A stretch of DNA of 23,384 bases, taken from the IMG/VR virus record IMGVR_UViG_3300030108_003501, positions 1 to 23,384 of that record. One strand, written 5' to 3'. This document shows, piece by piece, positions 9,459 to 17,202 of the stretch. The stretch's first letter is position 1, and each line of letters begins with the position of its first letter. A program made the position numbers and the translations under genes. Below the pieces are notes generated by a model. The model ran no database searches and was not told the DNA's origin. It saw only the letters and a program-made list of their open reading frames with translations. This stretch comes from a virus.

Positions 9459-9503
9459 TTGTGGGCGTGGAAGCGAGAGTGAAAACGCCCACAGAATATT
9501 CGC
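9459..9503 (+). promoter_or_regulatory. GC-rich hairpin, possible pseudoknot, at the primase start codon
   Basis: TGTGGGCGT (9460-9468) and ACGCCCACA (9485-9493) form a perfect nine-base-pair stem around a 16-base purine-rich loop, in a genome where such GC-rich runs are rare. Loop bases GCGA (9473-9476) can pair with TCGC (9500-9503), directly before ATG 9504, which would make an H-type pseudoknot. There is no U-tract after the stem, so it is not an ordinary intrinsic terminator. The primase start has no Shine-Dalgarno sequence. A translational control element or RNA processing site is inferred. Confidence 0.5.
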
Positions 9504-11138
9504 ATGGAAGATAAATTTGTTAAAATATTTGATGGATTAAAAAGAGATTATGGTTACGCCGAAATTAGCAACGGATACAAAGACACAACAACAGGTAAGT
9601 TTAAAGTAAAACATGGTTGGGCAGGTAAGCCTTTAACCAAATCTGATTATGTCGACCATCTCTCTGGTAAAAAATCTATAGGAATCCAACCTTGTGATGA
9701 CAATGGCATGGTTAATTTTGGTGCCATAGACATAGATTCAAAAGCATATCAAGATTTTAGTCCTAGAAAATATTTAGAAATAATTCAAAAGAATAGTCTA
9801 CCGGTAATACCAGTTAAATCTAAAAGTGGTGGACTACATTTATACATACACACAAAAGAAAAAGTCAAAGCTAGTTTTTTAAGAAATTTTTTAGACAAAC
9901 TATTATATACATTAGAGTTAAATCCAACAACTGAAATATATCCAAAACAAACAGAACTTGGAACAGGGCCTGATGGAAGTTTTACAAACGGTAATTTTAT
10001 AAACCTACCATACTACAACAAAACAGAAAGAGTTGCATTAAATTTTGATGGTCAAGAATTTTCTTTTGATCAATACATACAAGTTGTTGAAGCTAATTTA
10101 AAATCAGAAAAAGAATTAAACGAATTTATAGATGCACATATAAGTAAAATTTTAATGGGTGGTGCGGAAGAATTTAACGATGGCCCACCATGTTTACAAG
10201 CTATATCAAAAACAATTGATGATAGTAACAAACTACCTGATGAGAGAGATCGATTCTTATTTAACTACATGGTCTTTTGTAAAAAGAAATATCCTGATCT
10301 TTGGGAGAAAAGAGTTTTAGAAGGTGCAAGAAAATATATTTTATATGATGAAGAATGGGGAGACAAAAAAGTTTTAGATAAAATAAAATCTTGGAGAAAA
10401 CCAACTGCAGGACATCTTTGTGATCAAGATCCTATTAGAAATTTTTGTATAAAATCAGAGTGTGCAAAAAGACAGTTTGGTTACATGTCAGATAAACAAA
10501 AGAAATTTCCACAGTTATCAGCTTTGATTAGAATAGATTATCAACCAGAGCCAGAGTTTAGATTTACAGTTCATTTTAACGATAAACAAGATGGTGAGAA
10601 AAGTAAACAAGTGGTGGCTAGAGATGTAAATTATTTAATGGACATGGAAAAATGTAGAAGACTCGTAGCATCACACACACCGATAGCACCACCACGAATA
10701 AAGCAAGATGAGTTTCAAGTTATCATAGAAAAATTAAAAGAGACTGAGACTGTGCAACCACCTCCAGCTGGTACTTCTCCAAAAGAAATATTACAAAAAT
10801 ATTTAGAAGAACATATTCATGGAGTCCCTGCAATTAGTGCTACGTCATTTAGTAGTGGATCTGTTTTAAAAGAAGATGGCTTTGCATATTTTACTATGGA
10901 AGTATTTTTTAATTATTTAAAAAATAAAGAATGGAAAATGAAATATGAAAAAACTGGTAGGATGTTAATAGAAGAATTTAAAGCAGAGCTAGGATACTTA
11001 AAAAGATATCCTAAAAAAGATACAGATAAAAAATCACACAACCCAATACGATGTATAAAAATACCTATGTCTTTTTTTGAAAGAGATGAGGAGGATGTTG
11101 AGATTATAGATATGAAAAACAAAGGGGACATACTTTGA
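9504..11138 (+). CDS. Archaeo-eukaryotic-type primase (AEP superfamily, TOTE-like)
   Basis: The protein would make primers for the phage polymerase. AEP signatures are visible in order: the metal-binding DxD in AIDIDSK (D76, D78), the nucleotide-binding SGGLH motif (108-112), then EIYPKQT (from E144) and NGNFINLPYYN (163-172), which resemble the TOTE-type primase/polymerase domain. A second domain (about 225-325) carries four well-spaced cysteines, C230, C306, C315 and C320, which could bind an Fe-S cluster or zinc as in primase accessory domains. The C-terminal 150 residues are unassigned and may be a helical or winged-helix domain. The gene follows a structured leader without a ribosome-binding site, and its end overlaps the helicase start by four bases. 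No DnaG- or T7 gp4-like gene is seen in the window. Confidence 0.8.
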   Translation: MEDKFVKIFDGLKRDYGYAEISNGYKDTTTGKFKVKHGWAGKPLTKSDYVDHLSGKKSIGIQPCDDNGMVNFGAIDIDSKAYQDFSPRKYLEIIQKNSLPVIPVKSKSGGLHLYIHTKEKVKASFLRNFLDKLLYTLELNPTTEIYPKQTELGTGPDGSFTNGNFINLPYYNKTERVALNFDGQEFSFDQYIQVVEANLKSEKELNEFIDAHISKILMGGAEEFNDGPPCLQAISKTIDDSNKLPDERDRFLFNYMVFCKKKYPDLWEKRVLEGARKYILYDEEWGDKKVLDKIKSWRKPTAGHLCDQDPIRNFCIKSECAKRQFGYMSDKQKKFPQLSALIRIDYQPEPEFRFTVHFNDKQDGEKSKQVVARDVNYLMDMEKCRRLVASHTPIAPPRIKQDEFQVIIEKLKETETVQPPPAGTSPKEILQKYLEEHIHGVPAISATSFSSGSVLKEDGFAYFTMEVFFNYLKNKEWKMKYEKTGRMLIEEFKAELGYLKRYPKKDTDKKSHNPIRCIKIPMSFFERDEEDVEIIDMKNKGDIL

Positions 11139-12568
11139 TAAAAAAATTTTATGGTCCTCCCGGTACAGGCAAGACAGAAAAATTAATAAGAAGAGCTTTA
11201 GCTTACGTTAGATCTGGAACACCTATAAATAAAATAGGTTACTTTGCATTTACAAAAAAAGCAGCCAACACTGCAAAAGAAAGAATGTTAAATAAAAATA
11301 GACAGTTTCAAAAAAAAGATCTTAGATATTTTCAAACACTACATTCTTTAGCTTTTCACACACTAGGATTAAAAGAAGAAAATGTAATGCAAGATTATCA
11401 TTATAATGACCTAGGAAAAACTTTAAGTATAAGTGTCAAAGCAAAAAGAGATATAGACTCCTCACCTTATCTAACCTGTGATAACGAGTATTTTCAAATT
11501 ATAATTAAGTCTAGAGAAAAAAATATAAAAGTTTGGAATGAGTATTGCACTGCAGAATACAGCAAAGAAATAAATCCAGGCATATTAAAACACATAGCAG
11601 TTAATTATTTTAAATACAAAGAGAGTAATTCGCTAATAGATTACACAGATATGATTCATCAATTTATAGAGAAAAAAGAACTGTGCCCTAAATTTGATGT
11701 AGTATTTATTGATGAAGCACAAGACCTATCTCCAATACAATGGATGATGTACGACATACTAAAAGCAAATACCAAAGATATGTATCTTGCAGGAGACGAT
11801 GATCAAGCCATATATGCATGGGCAGGTGCAGATGTAGATAGATTTATAAAAGAACCTGCAACAGAAATAGTTTTAAAAAAATCAAGAAGAGTGCCAGTAA
11901 AGATACAAGAAATATCAAACATTGTGGTGAGTCGTATAGAAGGATTGAGAGCAGATAAACTATATTATCCGAAAGACGAAGATGGATCTTACGTAAAAAT
12001 TAATAATTTAAATAATGTAGATCTATCAAAAGATAACTGGTTAATCTTAACTAGAACAATAAATAAATCTATTGAGATATCAAAAGAAATTAAAACAAAA
12101 GGTTTTTTCTTTGAAAATAAATTTATTAAAAGTTTAAATACTAAACTACATAAAGCAGCAGTGTTTTACTCTAGGTGGTCTGAAGGACAAGATTTAGAAC
12201 AAACACAGAAAGACGATGTGGAAGATTATATGTCAGAGGATAATTGGAATGAATTAGTTCCTTGGTATGAAGCTTTTGATAAAGCGAATCTTGAAGATAA
12301 AAATTACATTAGAATGCTTCTATCAAACAAAGAAAATCTAACAGAGGATCCAAGAATAAAAATATCTACGATTCATGCAGCAAAAGGTGGAGAATGTGAG
12401 AATGTAATATTAGTATTGGATAACGCTAGGAAAATTAGAGAAGCTGTGTTAAAAAGTAGTAAAAAAAGAGATGAAGAACACAGAGTTTGGTACGTAGGAA
12501 TTACTCGTAGTAAAAATAATTTATATTTAATGCGAGCTAAAATAGAAAGGCATGGTTATAATTTATGA
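11135..12568 (+). CDS. UvrD/PcrA-like superfamily 1 DNA helicase
   Basis: All main SF1 motifs are present: Walker A GPPGTGKT (residues 7-14), motif Ia FAFTKKAANTAKERM, Walker B IDEAQD (about 192-197), motif III GDDDQAIYAWAGAD (from about 220), motif V TIHAAKGGECENV (near H414) and motif VI YVGITRSKNNL near the end. At 477 aa it is shorter than cellular UvrD (about 720 aa), typical of compact phage versions. The start is TTG 11135, with AAAGGGG six bases upstream; it overlaps the primase stop (TTGA). It is probably the replicative or recombination helicase acting with the primase and PolA. The next gene begins four bases before its stop. Confidence 0.92.
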   Translation: MIKKFYGPPGTGKTEKLIRRALAYVRSGTPINKIGYFAFTKKAANTAKERMLNKNRQFQKKDLRYFQTLHSLAFHTLGLKEENVMQDYHYNDLGKTLSISVKAKRDIDSSPYLTCDNEYFQIIIKSREKNIKVWNEYCTAEYSKEINPGILKHIAVNYFKYKESNSLIDYTDMIHQFIEKKELCPKFDVVFIDEAQDLSPIQWMMYDILKANTKDMYLAGDDDQAIYAWAGADVDRFIKEPATEIVLKKSRRVPVKIQEISNIVVSRIEGLRADKLYYPKDEDGSYVKINNLNNVDLSKDNWLILTRTINKSIEISKEIKTKGFFFENKFIKSLNTKLHKAAVFYSRWSEGQDLEQTQKDDVEDYMSEDNWNELVPWYEAFDKANLEDKNYIRMLLSNKENLTEDPRIKISTIHAAKGGECENVILVLDNARKIREAVLKSSKKRDEEHRVWYVGITRSKNNLYLMRAKIERHGYNL

Positions 12569-12810
12569 CAACAAAAGATATATTTGAGGAAGCATTTCCT
12601 CAATACACTCAAATAGGTGGGAATCACTATACTAAATTTCCTATTCAACCATATGAGTTTATTTCTAAAAACAATCTTTCGTTTTTTCAAGGCAACGTAA
12701 TTAAATACGTTTGTCGTTATCAACGAAAGGGAGGTGTTGAAGATCTAAAAAAGATAGTGCACTATTGTCAATTAGAAATGTTAAAAATGAAAGATGCAAA
12801 GAAAACTTAA
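12565..12810 (+). CDS. DUF3310 family protein
   Basis: The 81-aa product carries the DUF3310 signature: IGGNHYTKFPIQPYEFI followed by GNVIKYVCRYQRKGGVEDLKK. This small family is widespread in tailed phages and often sits among replication or nucleotide metabolism genes. No activity is established as far as I know, though it is sometimes loosely labelled nucleotide kinase-like. ATG overlaps the helicase stop (ATGA), and its own end overlaps the methyltransferase start by 17 bases, so all are translated from one message. Confidence 0.9.
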   Translation: MTTKDIFEEAFPQYTQIGGNHYTKFPIQPYEFISKNNLSFFQGNVIKYVCRYQRKGGVEDLKKIVHYCQLEMLKMKDAKKT

Positions 12811-13942
12811 AGTATTAGATTTATTTTCTGGCATAGGAGGATTTGCATTAGGTTTAGACTCTACAGGAATATTTGAGACTGTAAAATTTGTAGAGAAAGA
12901 TAAATACTGTAAGAAAGTTTTACAAAAAAACTTTCCTAACATACCGATTGAGGAGGATATAAAAGATGTTAAAGGAAAAGAAGGAGACGCAGATGTCATT
13001 GTGGGAGGATTCCCCTGCCAACCAATGTCAGTCGCAGGAAAAAGAAAAGGAACAGATGACGACCGCTATCTCTGGCCAGAAATGTTTAGACTCATTAGGG
13101 AGATCAAACCCCAATTCGTTATTGGGGAGAATGTGCAAGGAATTATTAACATCCAAAACGGCATGGTACTCAGACAGGTGCAAGACGACTTGGAAAGTGA
13201 AGGTTTCGAAGTCCAATGTTTCCTTATTCCAGCTTCAGGCATCGGTGCTTGGCACCAGAGGTACAGAGTCTGGATTGTGGGCCACTCCGAACACAATGGA
13301 TCACTTGCCTCCAAGATCAAAAGAAGGGACACTGAAACTACAACAAGGACACAGGAGGGGACGAACACGACCGGCAAACCTGCGAGAACAAGTGGATCCA
13401 GAAACAATGAGAATGTATCCGACACCGAGATCATCGGGACAAGAGAATCCAGAAACATTAATCAAGAGGAAGGGGATGAAAGCAGCAGCTCAACACAATC
13501 TAACAGCAGCAGTGAAGATGTATCCAACACCAACAGTGGGATCAGAGGAGGGTGGAGAACAATCGGACAGAGTGGAGAGAACAAAGTCTGGAGGTTTTAT
13601 TCTAAGGAAGAAGAACAAACCACAGATGACTTACGGAGCAAAACTATCAGACGCAATGCTTTACTTGGAAAAGAAAAAATTATTTTACAGTCCAACAACG
13701 AACGACGGGAAGAACGTGACGTTTCCGATCAGTCAGAAGAACAGAACATCAATAGTAGGAGACATGATACGAATGAACAAGAACAAACCTGGTGGCAAAT
13801 TGAATCCGACCTTTGTGGAATTCCTGATGGGATTTCCTATGAATTGGACAAAGACAGAGCCAACAGAATCAAAACTCTTGGTAACGCAATCGTCCCACAA
13901 ATTGCAAGAGAAATAGGATTAGCTATAAAAAAAGTTTTATGA
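12794..13942 (+). CDS. Cytosine-5 DNA methyltransferase (Dcm-like)
   Basis: It transfers a methyl group from S-adenosylmethionine to C5 of cytosine in a specific site, probably protecting phage DNA from host restriction. Motif I VLDLFSGIGGFALGL is at residues 7-21, catalytic motif IV GGFPCQPMSVAG has C75 as nucleophile, motif VI is IGENV, motif VIII QRYRVWIV is near 155, and motif X LGNAIVPQIAREIG is near 362-376. Residues about 170-330, where the target-recognition domain should lie, are low-complexity and rich in S, T, N, E and R. Local GC is about 50% in one line I counted, against about 30% in neighbours. A second frame runs through most of the gene. It overlaps DUF3310 upstream and PolA downstream (ATGA). 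Confidence 0.93.
   Translation: MQRKLKVLDLFSGIGGFALGLDSTGIFETVKFVEKDKYCKKVLQKNFPNIPIEEDIKDVKGKEGDADVIVGGFPCQPMSVAGKRKGTDDDRYLWPEMFRLIREIKPQFVIGENVQGIINIQNGMVLRQVQDDLESEGFEVQCFLIPASGIGAWHQRYRVWIVGHSEHNGSLASKIKRRDTETTTRTQEGTNTTGKPARTSGSRNNENVSDTEIIGTRESRNINQEEGDESSSSTQSNSSSEDVSNTNSGIRGGWRTIGQSGENKVWRFYSKEEEQTTDDLRSKTIRRNALLGKEKIILQSNNERREERDVSDQSEEQNINSRRHDTNEQEQTWWQIESDLCGIPDGISYELDKDRANRIKTLGNAIVPQIAREIGLAIKKVL
12993..13916 (+). CDS. Overlapping gene nested in the methyltransferase, 307 aa
   Basis: This frame runs inside the Dcm gene in another phase and is open for over 900 bases. Its start at 12993 (MSLWEDSPA) has a near-ideal site, AAGGAG at 12981-12986 with a six-base spacer; an upstream in-frame ATG at 12966 has none. 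The product has ordered features: ISGQKCLDSLGRS, SLLGRMCKELLTSKTAW, GTRGTESGLWATP, then repeats of an aromatic-x-T/S-P unit (LWATP, MYPTP twice, FYSPT), and GGKLNPTFVEFLMGFPMNW near the end. From memory, products with GLWPTP and GG-LNP-WVEWLMGFP-GW patterns turn up in phage data, overlapping Dcm-type genes. The function is unknown. Both frames may be real; the alternative is that it is a by-product of the Dcm codon pattern. Confidence 0.55.
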   Translation: MSLWEDSPANQCQSQEKEKEQMTTAISGQKCLDSLGRSNPNSLLGRMCKELLTSKTAWYSDRCKTTWKVKVSKSNVSLFQLQASVLGTRGTESGLWATPNTMDHLPPRSKEGTLKLQQGHRRGRTRPANLREQVDPETMRMYPTPRSSGQENPETLIKRKGMKAAAQHNLTAAVKMYPTPTVGSEEGGEQSDRVERTKSGGFILRKKNKPQMTYGAKLSDAMLYLEKKKLFYSPTTNDGKNVTFPISQKNRTSIVGDMIRMNKNKPGGKLNPTFVEFLMGFPMNWTKTEPTESKLLVTQSSHKLQEK

Positions 13943-15801
13943 TCATACCAAAGTTTGAAGCACAAACAGAATGGATTGAACCAGAAGAATATCCAGATCT
14001 AAGATCATACGATGAGATTGCAATTGACTTAGAGACAAGAGATCCTGAACTTAAAACAAGAGGATCTGGTTCTGTTATTGGTTTAGGTGAGGTTGTTGGT
14101 ATCGCTGTGGCTGTGCCTGGAAGAAAATTTTATTTTCCCATTGCTCATGGCTCTGGACCAAACATGGACAAGAAAAAAACTTTAGAATGGTTTAAAGATA
14201 TTTGTGCATCACCCGCTACGAAAATATTTCATAACGCTATGTATGACGTATGTTGGATACGAAAATTAGGTATAAAAATCAATGGTTTAGTGGTTGATAC
14301 CATGATAGCAGCATCTTTAATTGATGAGAATAGATTTAAATATGATTTAAATAGTTTGTCTTGGGACTATCTTGGTTTTGGTAAATCAGAAGTAGCTTTG
14401 GTTGAAGCTGCAAAGTCAAGAGGACTAGATCCAAAAGCAGATCTCTGGCAACTGCCCGCTATGGAAGTTGGAGCATACGCAGAGAAAGATGCAGAGTTAA
14501 CTTTAGAACTCTGGCAAATATTTAAAAAAGAAATTATTCATCAAGATGTAGAATCTATTTTTAATCTTGAGACAGATCTGTTTCCTTGTTTGGTCGACAT
14601 GCGTTTTTTAGGAGTGAGAGTAGATGTAGAAAACGCTCATAGATTAAAGAAAGACCTAGAGTACCAAGAAAAATTGTTACTGTCAGAAATAAAAAAAGAA
14701 AGTAGCATAGAAGTTCAAATATGGGCAGCAAGGTCAATTGCCAAAGTTTTCGACAAATTAAATTTACCTTACGAACGAACTGTAAAAACACAAGCACCTT
14801 CCTTTACAAAAAATTTTTTACAAGAGCATGCACATCCTGTTGTAAAACAAATAGCTAAAGCTAGAGAGATAAACAAAGCTCACACTACATTTATTGATAC
14901 CATAATTAAATATGAACATAAAGACAGAATACATGCAGAGATAAATCAAATTAGATCTGATGCAGGTGGAACTGTTACTGGTAGATTTAGTTATAACAAT
15001 CCAAATTTACAGCAACTACCGGCAAGGAACAAGGATCTAGGACCTATGATTAGATCTTTGTTTTTACCAGAAGAAGGATGTCATTGGGGATGCTTTGATT
15101 ATAGTCAACAAGAACCAAGACTAGTTGTACACTATGCAGGTCTACATAAATTTCCAACAGTCTATGATGTTATCGATGCATATGAAAATGATTCATCAAC
15201 AGACTTCCATCAAACTGTGGCTGACATGGCTAAGATTCCTAGATCACAAGCAAAGACAATTAATCTAGGTTTATTTTACGGAATGGGTAAAGCTAAGTTA
15301 CAAGCAGAGTTAGGAGTTTCAAAAGATAAAGCAGCAGAATTGTTTGACCAATACCATGCGAAGGTTCCCTTTGTTAAACAGTTAATGAACTCGGCCTCTA
15401 ATCGTGCACAAGAACGTGGACAGATCCGTACACTTCTTGGTCGGTTATGCCGATTTCATTTATGGGAACCAAATAGTTTTGGTATGCACAAAGCCATGCT
15501 ACATGAAGATGCACTCAGGGAACACGGACCTGGGATCAGAAGAGCATACACATACAAAGCATTAAATAAATTAATACAAGGTAGTGCAGCTGATATGACT
15601 AAAAAAGCAATGTTAGATTTATATAAAGAAGGAATATTGGCACATATACAGATACATGATGAGTTAGATCTATCTGTTGAATCTGATGCACAGGCAAAAA
15701 AGATAATTGAAATTATGGAGAATGCGGTTAACCTAGAAGTCCCCAATAAAGTTGATTATGAAACAGGGAAGACTTGGGGAGATATTTATGATAAGGATTA
15801 A
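13939..15801 (+). CDS. polA: Family A DNA polymerase with 3'-5' exonuclease
   Basis: This is the replicative phage polymerase, 620 aa, with a proofreading domain but no 5'-3' exonuclease domain. Exo I is AIDLETRD (D30, E32), Exo II is FHNAMYDVCWI, and Exo III is YAEKDAELTLELW. In the polymerase domain are TVTGRFSYNNPNLQQLP, motif A DYSQQEPR (D387), motif B RSQAKTINLGLFYG (R435, K439, Y447) and motif C IHDEL (H573, D574, E575). The residue equivalent to E. coli Phe762 is leucine (L443), a variant known to be abundant in marine phage PolA. The start overlaps the methyltransferase stop (ATGA). It works with the upstream primase and helicase. Confidence 0.96.
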   Translation: MIIPKFEAQTEWIEPEEYPDLRSYDEIAIDLETRDPELKTRGSGSVIGLGEVVGIAVAVPGRKFYFPIAHGSGPNMDKKKTLEWFKDICASPATKIFHNAMYDVCWIRKLGIKINGLVVDTMIAASLIDENRFKYDLNSLSWDYLGFGKSEVALVEAAKSRGLDPKADLWQLPAMEVGAYAEKDAELTLELWQIFKKEIIHQDVESIFNLETDLFPCLVDMRFLGVRVDVENAHRLKKDLEYQEKLLLSEIKKESSIEVQIWAARSIAKVFDKLNLPYERTVKTQAPSFTKNFLQEHAHPVVKQIAKAREINKAHTTFIDTIIKYEHKDRIHAEINQIRSDAGGTVTGRFSYNNPNLQQLPARNKDLGPMIRSLFLPEEGCHWGCFDYSQQEPRLVVHYAGLHKFPTVYDVIDAYENDSSTDFHQTVADMAKIPRSQAKTINLGLFYGMGKAKLQAELGVSKDKAAELFDQYHAKVPFVKQLMNSASNRAQERGQIRTLLGRLCRFHLWEPNSFGMHKAMLHEDALREHGPGIRRAYTYKALNKLIQGSAADMTKKAMLDLYKEGILAHIQIHDELDLSVESDAQAKKIIEIMENAVNLEVPNKVDYETGKTWGDIYDKD

Positions 15802-15803
15802 TT

Positions 15804-16454
15804 ATGGCTTATTTAAATGCAAACATACCAGTAGAGTACGCACAAATTAGAAGGGAGTATTTATATGATCTTAAAAAACATCATGGAGAAGTTGAAGACT
15901 GTATTATCTTTGGTGTTAGCTGTATTACAGGTCGTGCTTTATTATTTCATGCTATTATGGAAAACGGCGCAATCTTTTATCGCCTCCCAATTAGCGCGTT
16001 TATTCAAAGAGGATTTAAAGTTACCGACGTACCACAAAGAAGACTTGATGAACTTCAGCTCTGGAATTCTTTTAGTTATTATCCTTCTGTTCATTGTTGG
16101 GACATTCTAGAATCACAATCTGGTAAATACATTGGTAAAGATAAAAAATGGCATCACGGAAAATATTTATTTACTGTTGACTTTGCACATCCAGAAGCTA
16201 ACATACTAGACACTGATCATTCAGAGATACCGCACGAACATAAGTGCGCTCACATACTTGCTTTAAACGATGGCAACTATGCAGCTCAACCTAACAACAG
16301 ATTAATATGGGACATACCGTCATTTACGGTAAAGGATCAAGTACCTGATTGGAAGGTTCAAACTAATTATTGGAACGTAGAAGATACAGGACAATGGAAA
16401 ACTGAGGACACTGATAATTTCTTCTACGAGATGGAGGAGAAGAAACATGATTAA
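15804..16454 (+). CDS. Conserved marine phage protein of unknown function, 216 aa
   Basis: The product is a soluble, aromatic- and histidine-rich protein with no membrane segment. Visible blocks are FGVSCITGRALLFHAIMENG, LPISAFIQRG, a tryptophan-rich centre LQLWNSFSYYPSVHCWDIL, then HPEANILDTDHSEIPHEHK and a C-terminal part with LIWDIPSFTVKDQVPDWKVQTN. AAGGA lies six bases before the start, two bases after the PolA stop. I recognise the sequence type as a frequent neighbour of DNA polymerase in marine phages but know no function. A DNA metabolism role is inferred only from position. A second frame inside it (15865-16110) encodes a hydrophobic peptide. Confidence 0.8.
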   Translation: MAYLNANIPVEYAQIRREYLYDLKKHHGEVEDCIIFGVSCITGRALLFHAIMENGAIFYRLPISAFIQRGFKVTDVPQRRLDELQLWNSFSYYPSVHCWDILESQSGKYIGKDKKWHHGKYLFTVDFAHPEANILDTDHSEIPHEHKCAHILALNDGNYAAQPNNRLIWDIPSFTVKDQVPDWKVQTNYWNVEDTGQWKTEDTDNFFYEMEEKKHD

Positions 16455-16548
16455 AAAAGTTAAAGATAAAGCTTTACACTATTGGGCAAACCATAAGATT
16501 GAATCTATTGTGTTTGTAATTTTAGTCGTAGCATTAATAGTTAAATAA
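16447..16548 (+). CDS. 33-aa single-membrane-segment micro-protein
   Basis: The short frame starts at ATG 16447 with GGAGGAG (16433-16439) seven bases upstream, a strong ribosome-binding site. It begins with a basic amphipathic stretch MIKKVKDKALHYWANHK and ends in one membrane segment IESIVFVILVVALIVK. It overlaps the stop of the previous gene by eight bases. It is the first of several tiny membrane proteins leading to the endolysin, so a lysis role (holin or holin-modulator type) is plausible but unproven. Confidence 0.6.
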   Translation: MIKKVKDKALHYWANHKIESIVFVILVVALIVK

Positions 16549-16569
16549 TGAATTCAGGAGATAGCCAGT

Positions 16570-16707
16570 ATGGATTACAGATTCACAGCTTTGCTGATAA
16601 TTTTAATATGTTTACTGGCTATTTTCGTACGTCCAATGTCTCATACGCCGTTGAAACTAGACTCAAAAGACTTTATACTACCAAAACCAAAACCTAAAAA
16701 TGAATAA
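16570..16707 (+). CDS. 45-aa membrane-anchored micro-protein
   Basis: ATG 16570 has AGGAG nine bases upstream. Residues 6-20 are a membrane segment (TALLIILICLLAIFV), followed by a short polar, proline/lysine-rich tail (ILPKPKPKNE) that would lie outside the inner membrane if the N-terminus stays inside. The stop overlaps the next gene by eight bases. The layout (one anchor, short proline-rich tail, beside a coiled-coil anchored protein and an endolysin) could fit a spanin-like pair, but no lipobox is present, so this remains a guess. Confidence 0.55.
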   Translation: MDYRFTALLIILICLLAIFVRPMSHTPLKLDSKDFILPKPKPKNE

Positions 16708-17125
16708 GAAACCACTCAACATATCTGAAGAAGCTGCTGTTCAAATGCCTATGAAGACGGTAGCTTCATTGATAATTATCGTAGCACTAGGCACTATGGG
16801 CTATTTTCAAATCATAGAACGTCTCAACGTTGCAGACACCCGTATACAAATCATGGAGAAAGATCTTGAAGAAAATACAGAGTTTAGAATTAAATGGCCA
16901 CGTGGACAATTAGGATCACTGCCCGCAGATTCTGAGCAATTTATGATGATCGAAGATCTTTATAAGACCACAGACAAAATTAACAAACACGTTGAAGACA
17001 TGGCATTGAACAAAGTAAATATACAATTTTTAAGAACACAAATGGATAAAGTGTTGGCTGACATTGAAAAATTAAAAGATGCTAATCGTGAGATTGGCTA
17101 CAAGAATGGAAGTTATTCACAATGA
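16700..17125 (+). CDS. Membrane-anchored coiled-coil protein (possible inner-membrane spanin-like)
   Basis: The 141-aa protein has a cytoplasmic N-terminus (NISEEAAVQMPMKT), one membrane segment (about residues 21-38, VASLIIIVALGTMGYF) and a charged helix with heptads over much of the rest. A conserved-looking block FRIKWPRGQLGSLPADSEQF sits between two helices. I recognise close relatives in marine phages next to lysis genes. The anchored coiled coil in the periplasm resembles an i-spanin, but its length and the RIKWPRG block are not typical, so a virion or membrane-complex function is also possible. It overlaps both neighbours by a few bases. Confidence 0.75.
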   Translation: MNKKPLNISEEAAVQMPMKTVASLIIIVALGTMGYFQIIERLNVADTRIQIMEKDLEENTEFRIKWPRGQLGSLPADSEQFMMIEDLYKTTDKINKHVEDMALNKVNIQFLRTQMDKVLADIEKLKDANREIGYKNGSYSQ

Positions 17126-17202
17126 TAGGTTTATTTTTTATAGGTTCTATATTTTCAATTATTATATTATCCATATTAATATACGTGAGGAAATATGATT
17201 GA
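17122..17202 (+). CDS. 26-aa hydrophobic micro-protein
   Basis: The frame MIGLFFIGSIFSIIIL continues with a few more hydrophobic residues and ends in a basic tail YVRKYD. It is almost entirely one membrane helix. Its start overlaps the upstream stop (ATGA) and its own stop overlaps the next start by eight bases, so it sits exactly in the chain of coupled genes. There is no strong ribosome-binding site of its own. It may be a real lysis-associated peptide or simply a coupling frame; the tight fit favours a real gene, with modest confidence. Confidence 0.4.
   Translation: MIGLFFIGSIFSIIILSILIYVRKYD

Noticed and set aside
9459-9493. Rho-independent terminator after the ssDNA-binding-type gene
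   Set aside because: The stem is strong, but no run of T follows and the operon continues. It is kept as a regulatory hairpin.
13066-13458. 130-aa reverse frame in the methyltransferase region
   Set aside because: It lies opposite two overlapping forward frames, has no start signal, and has hydrophobic, unordered composition.
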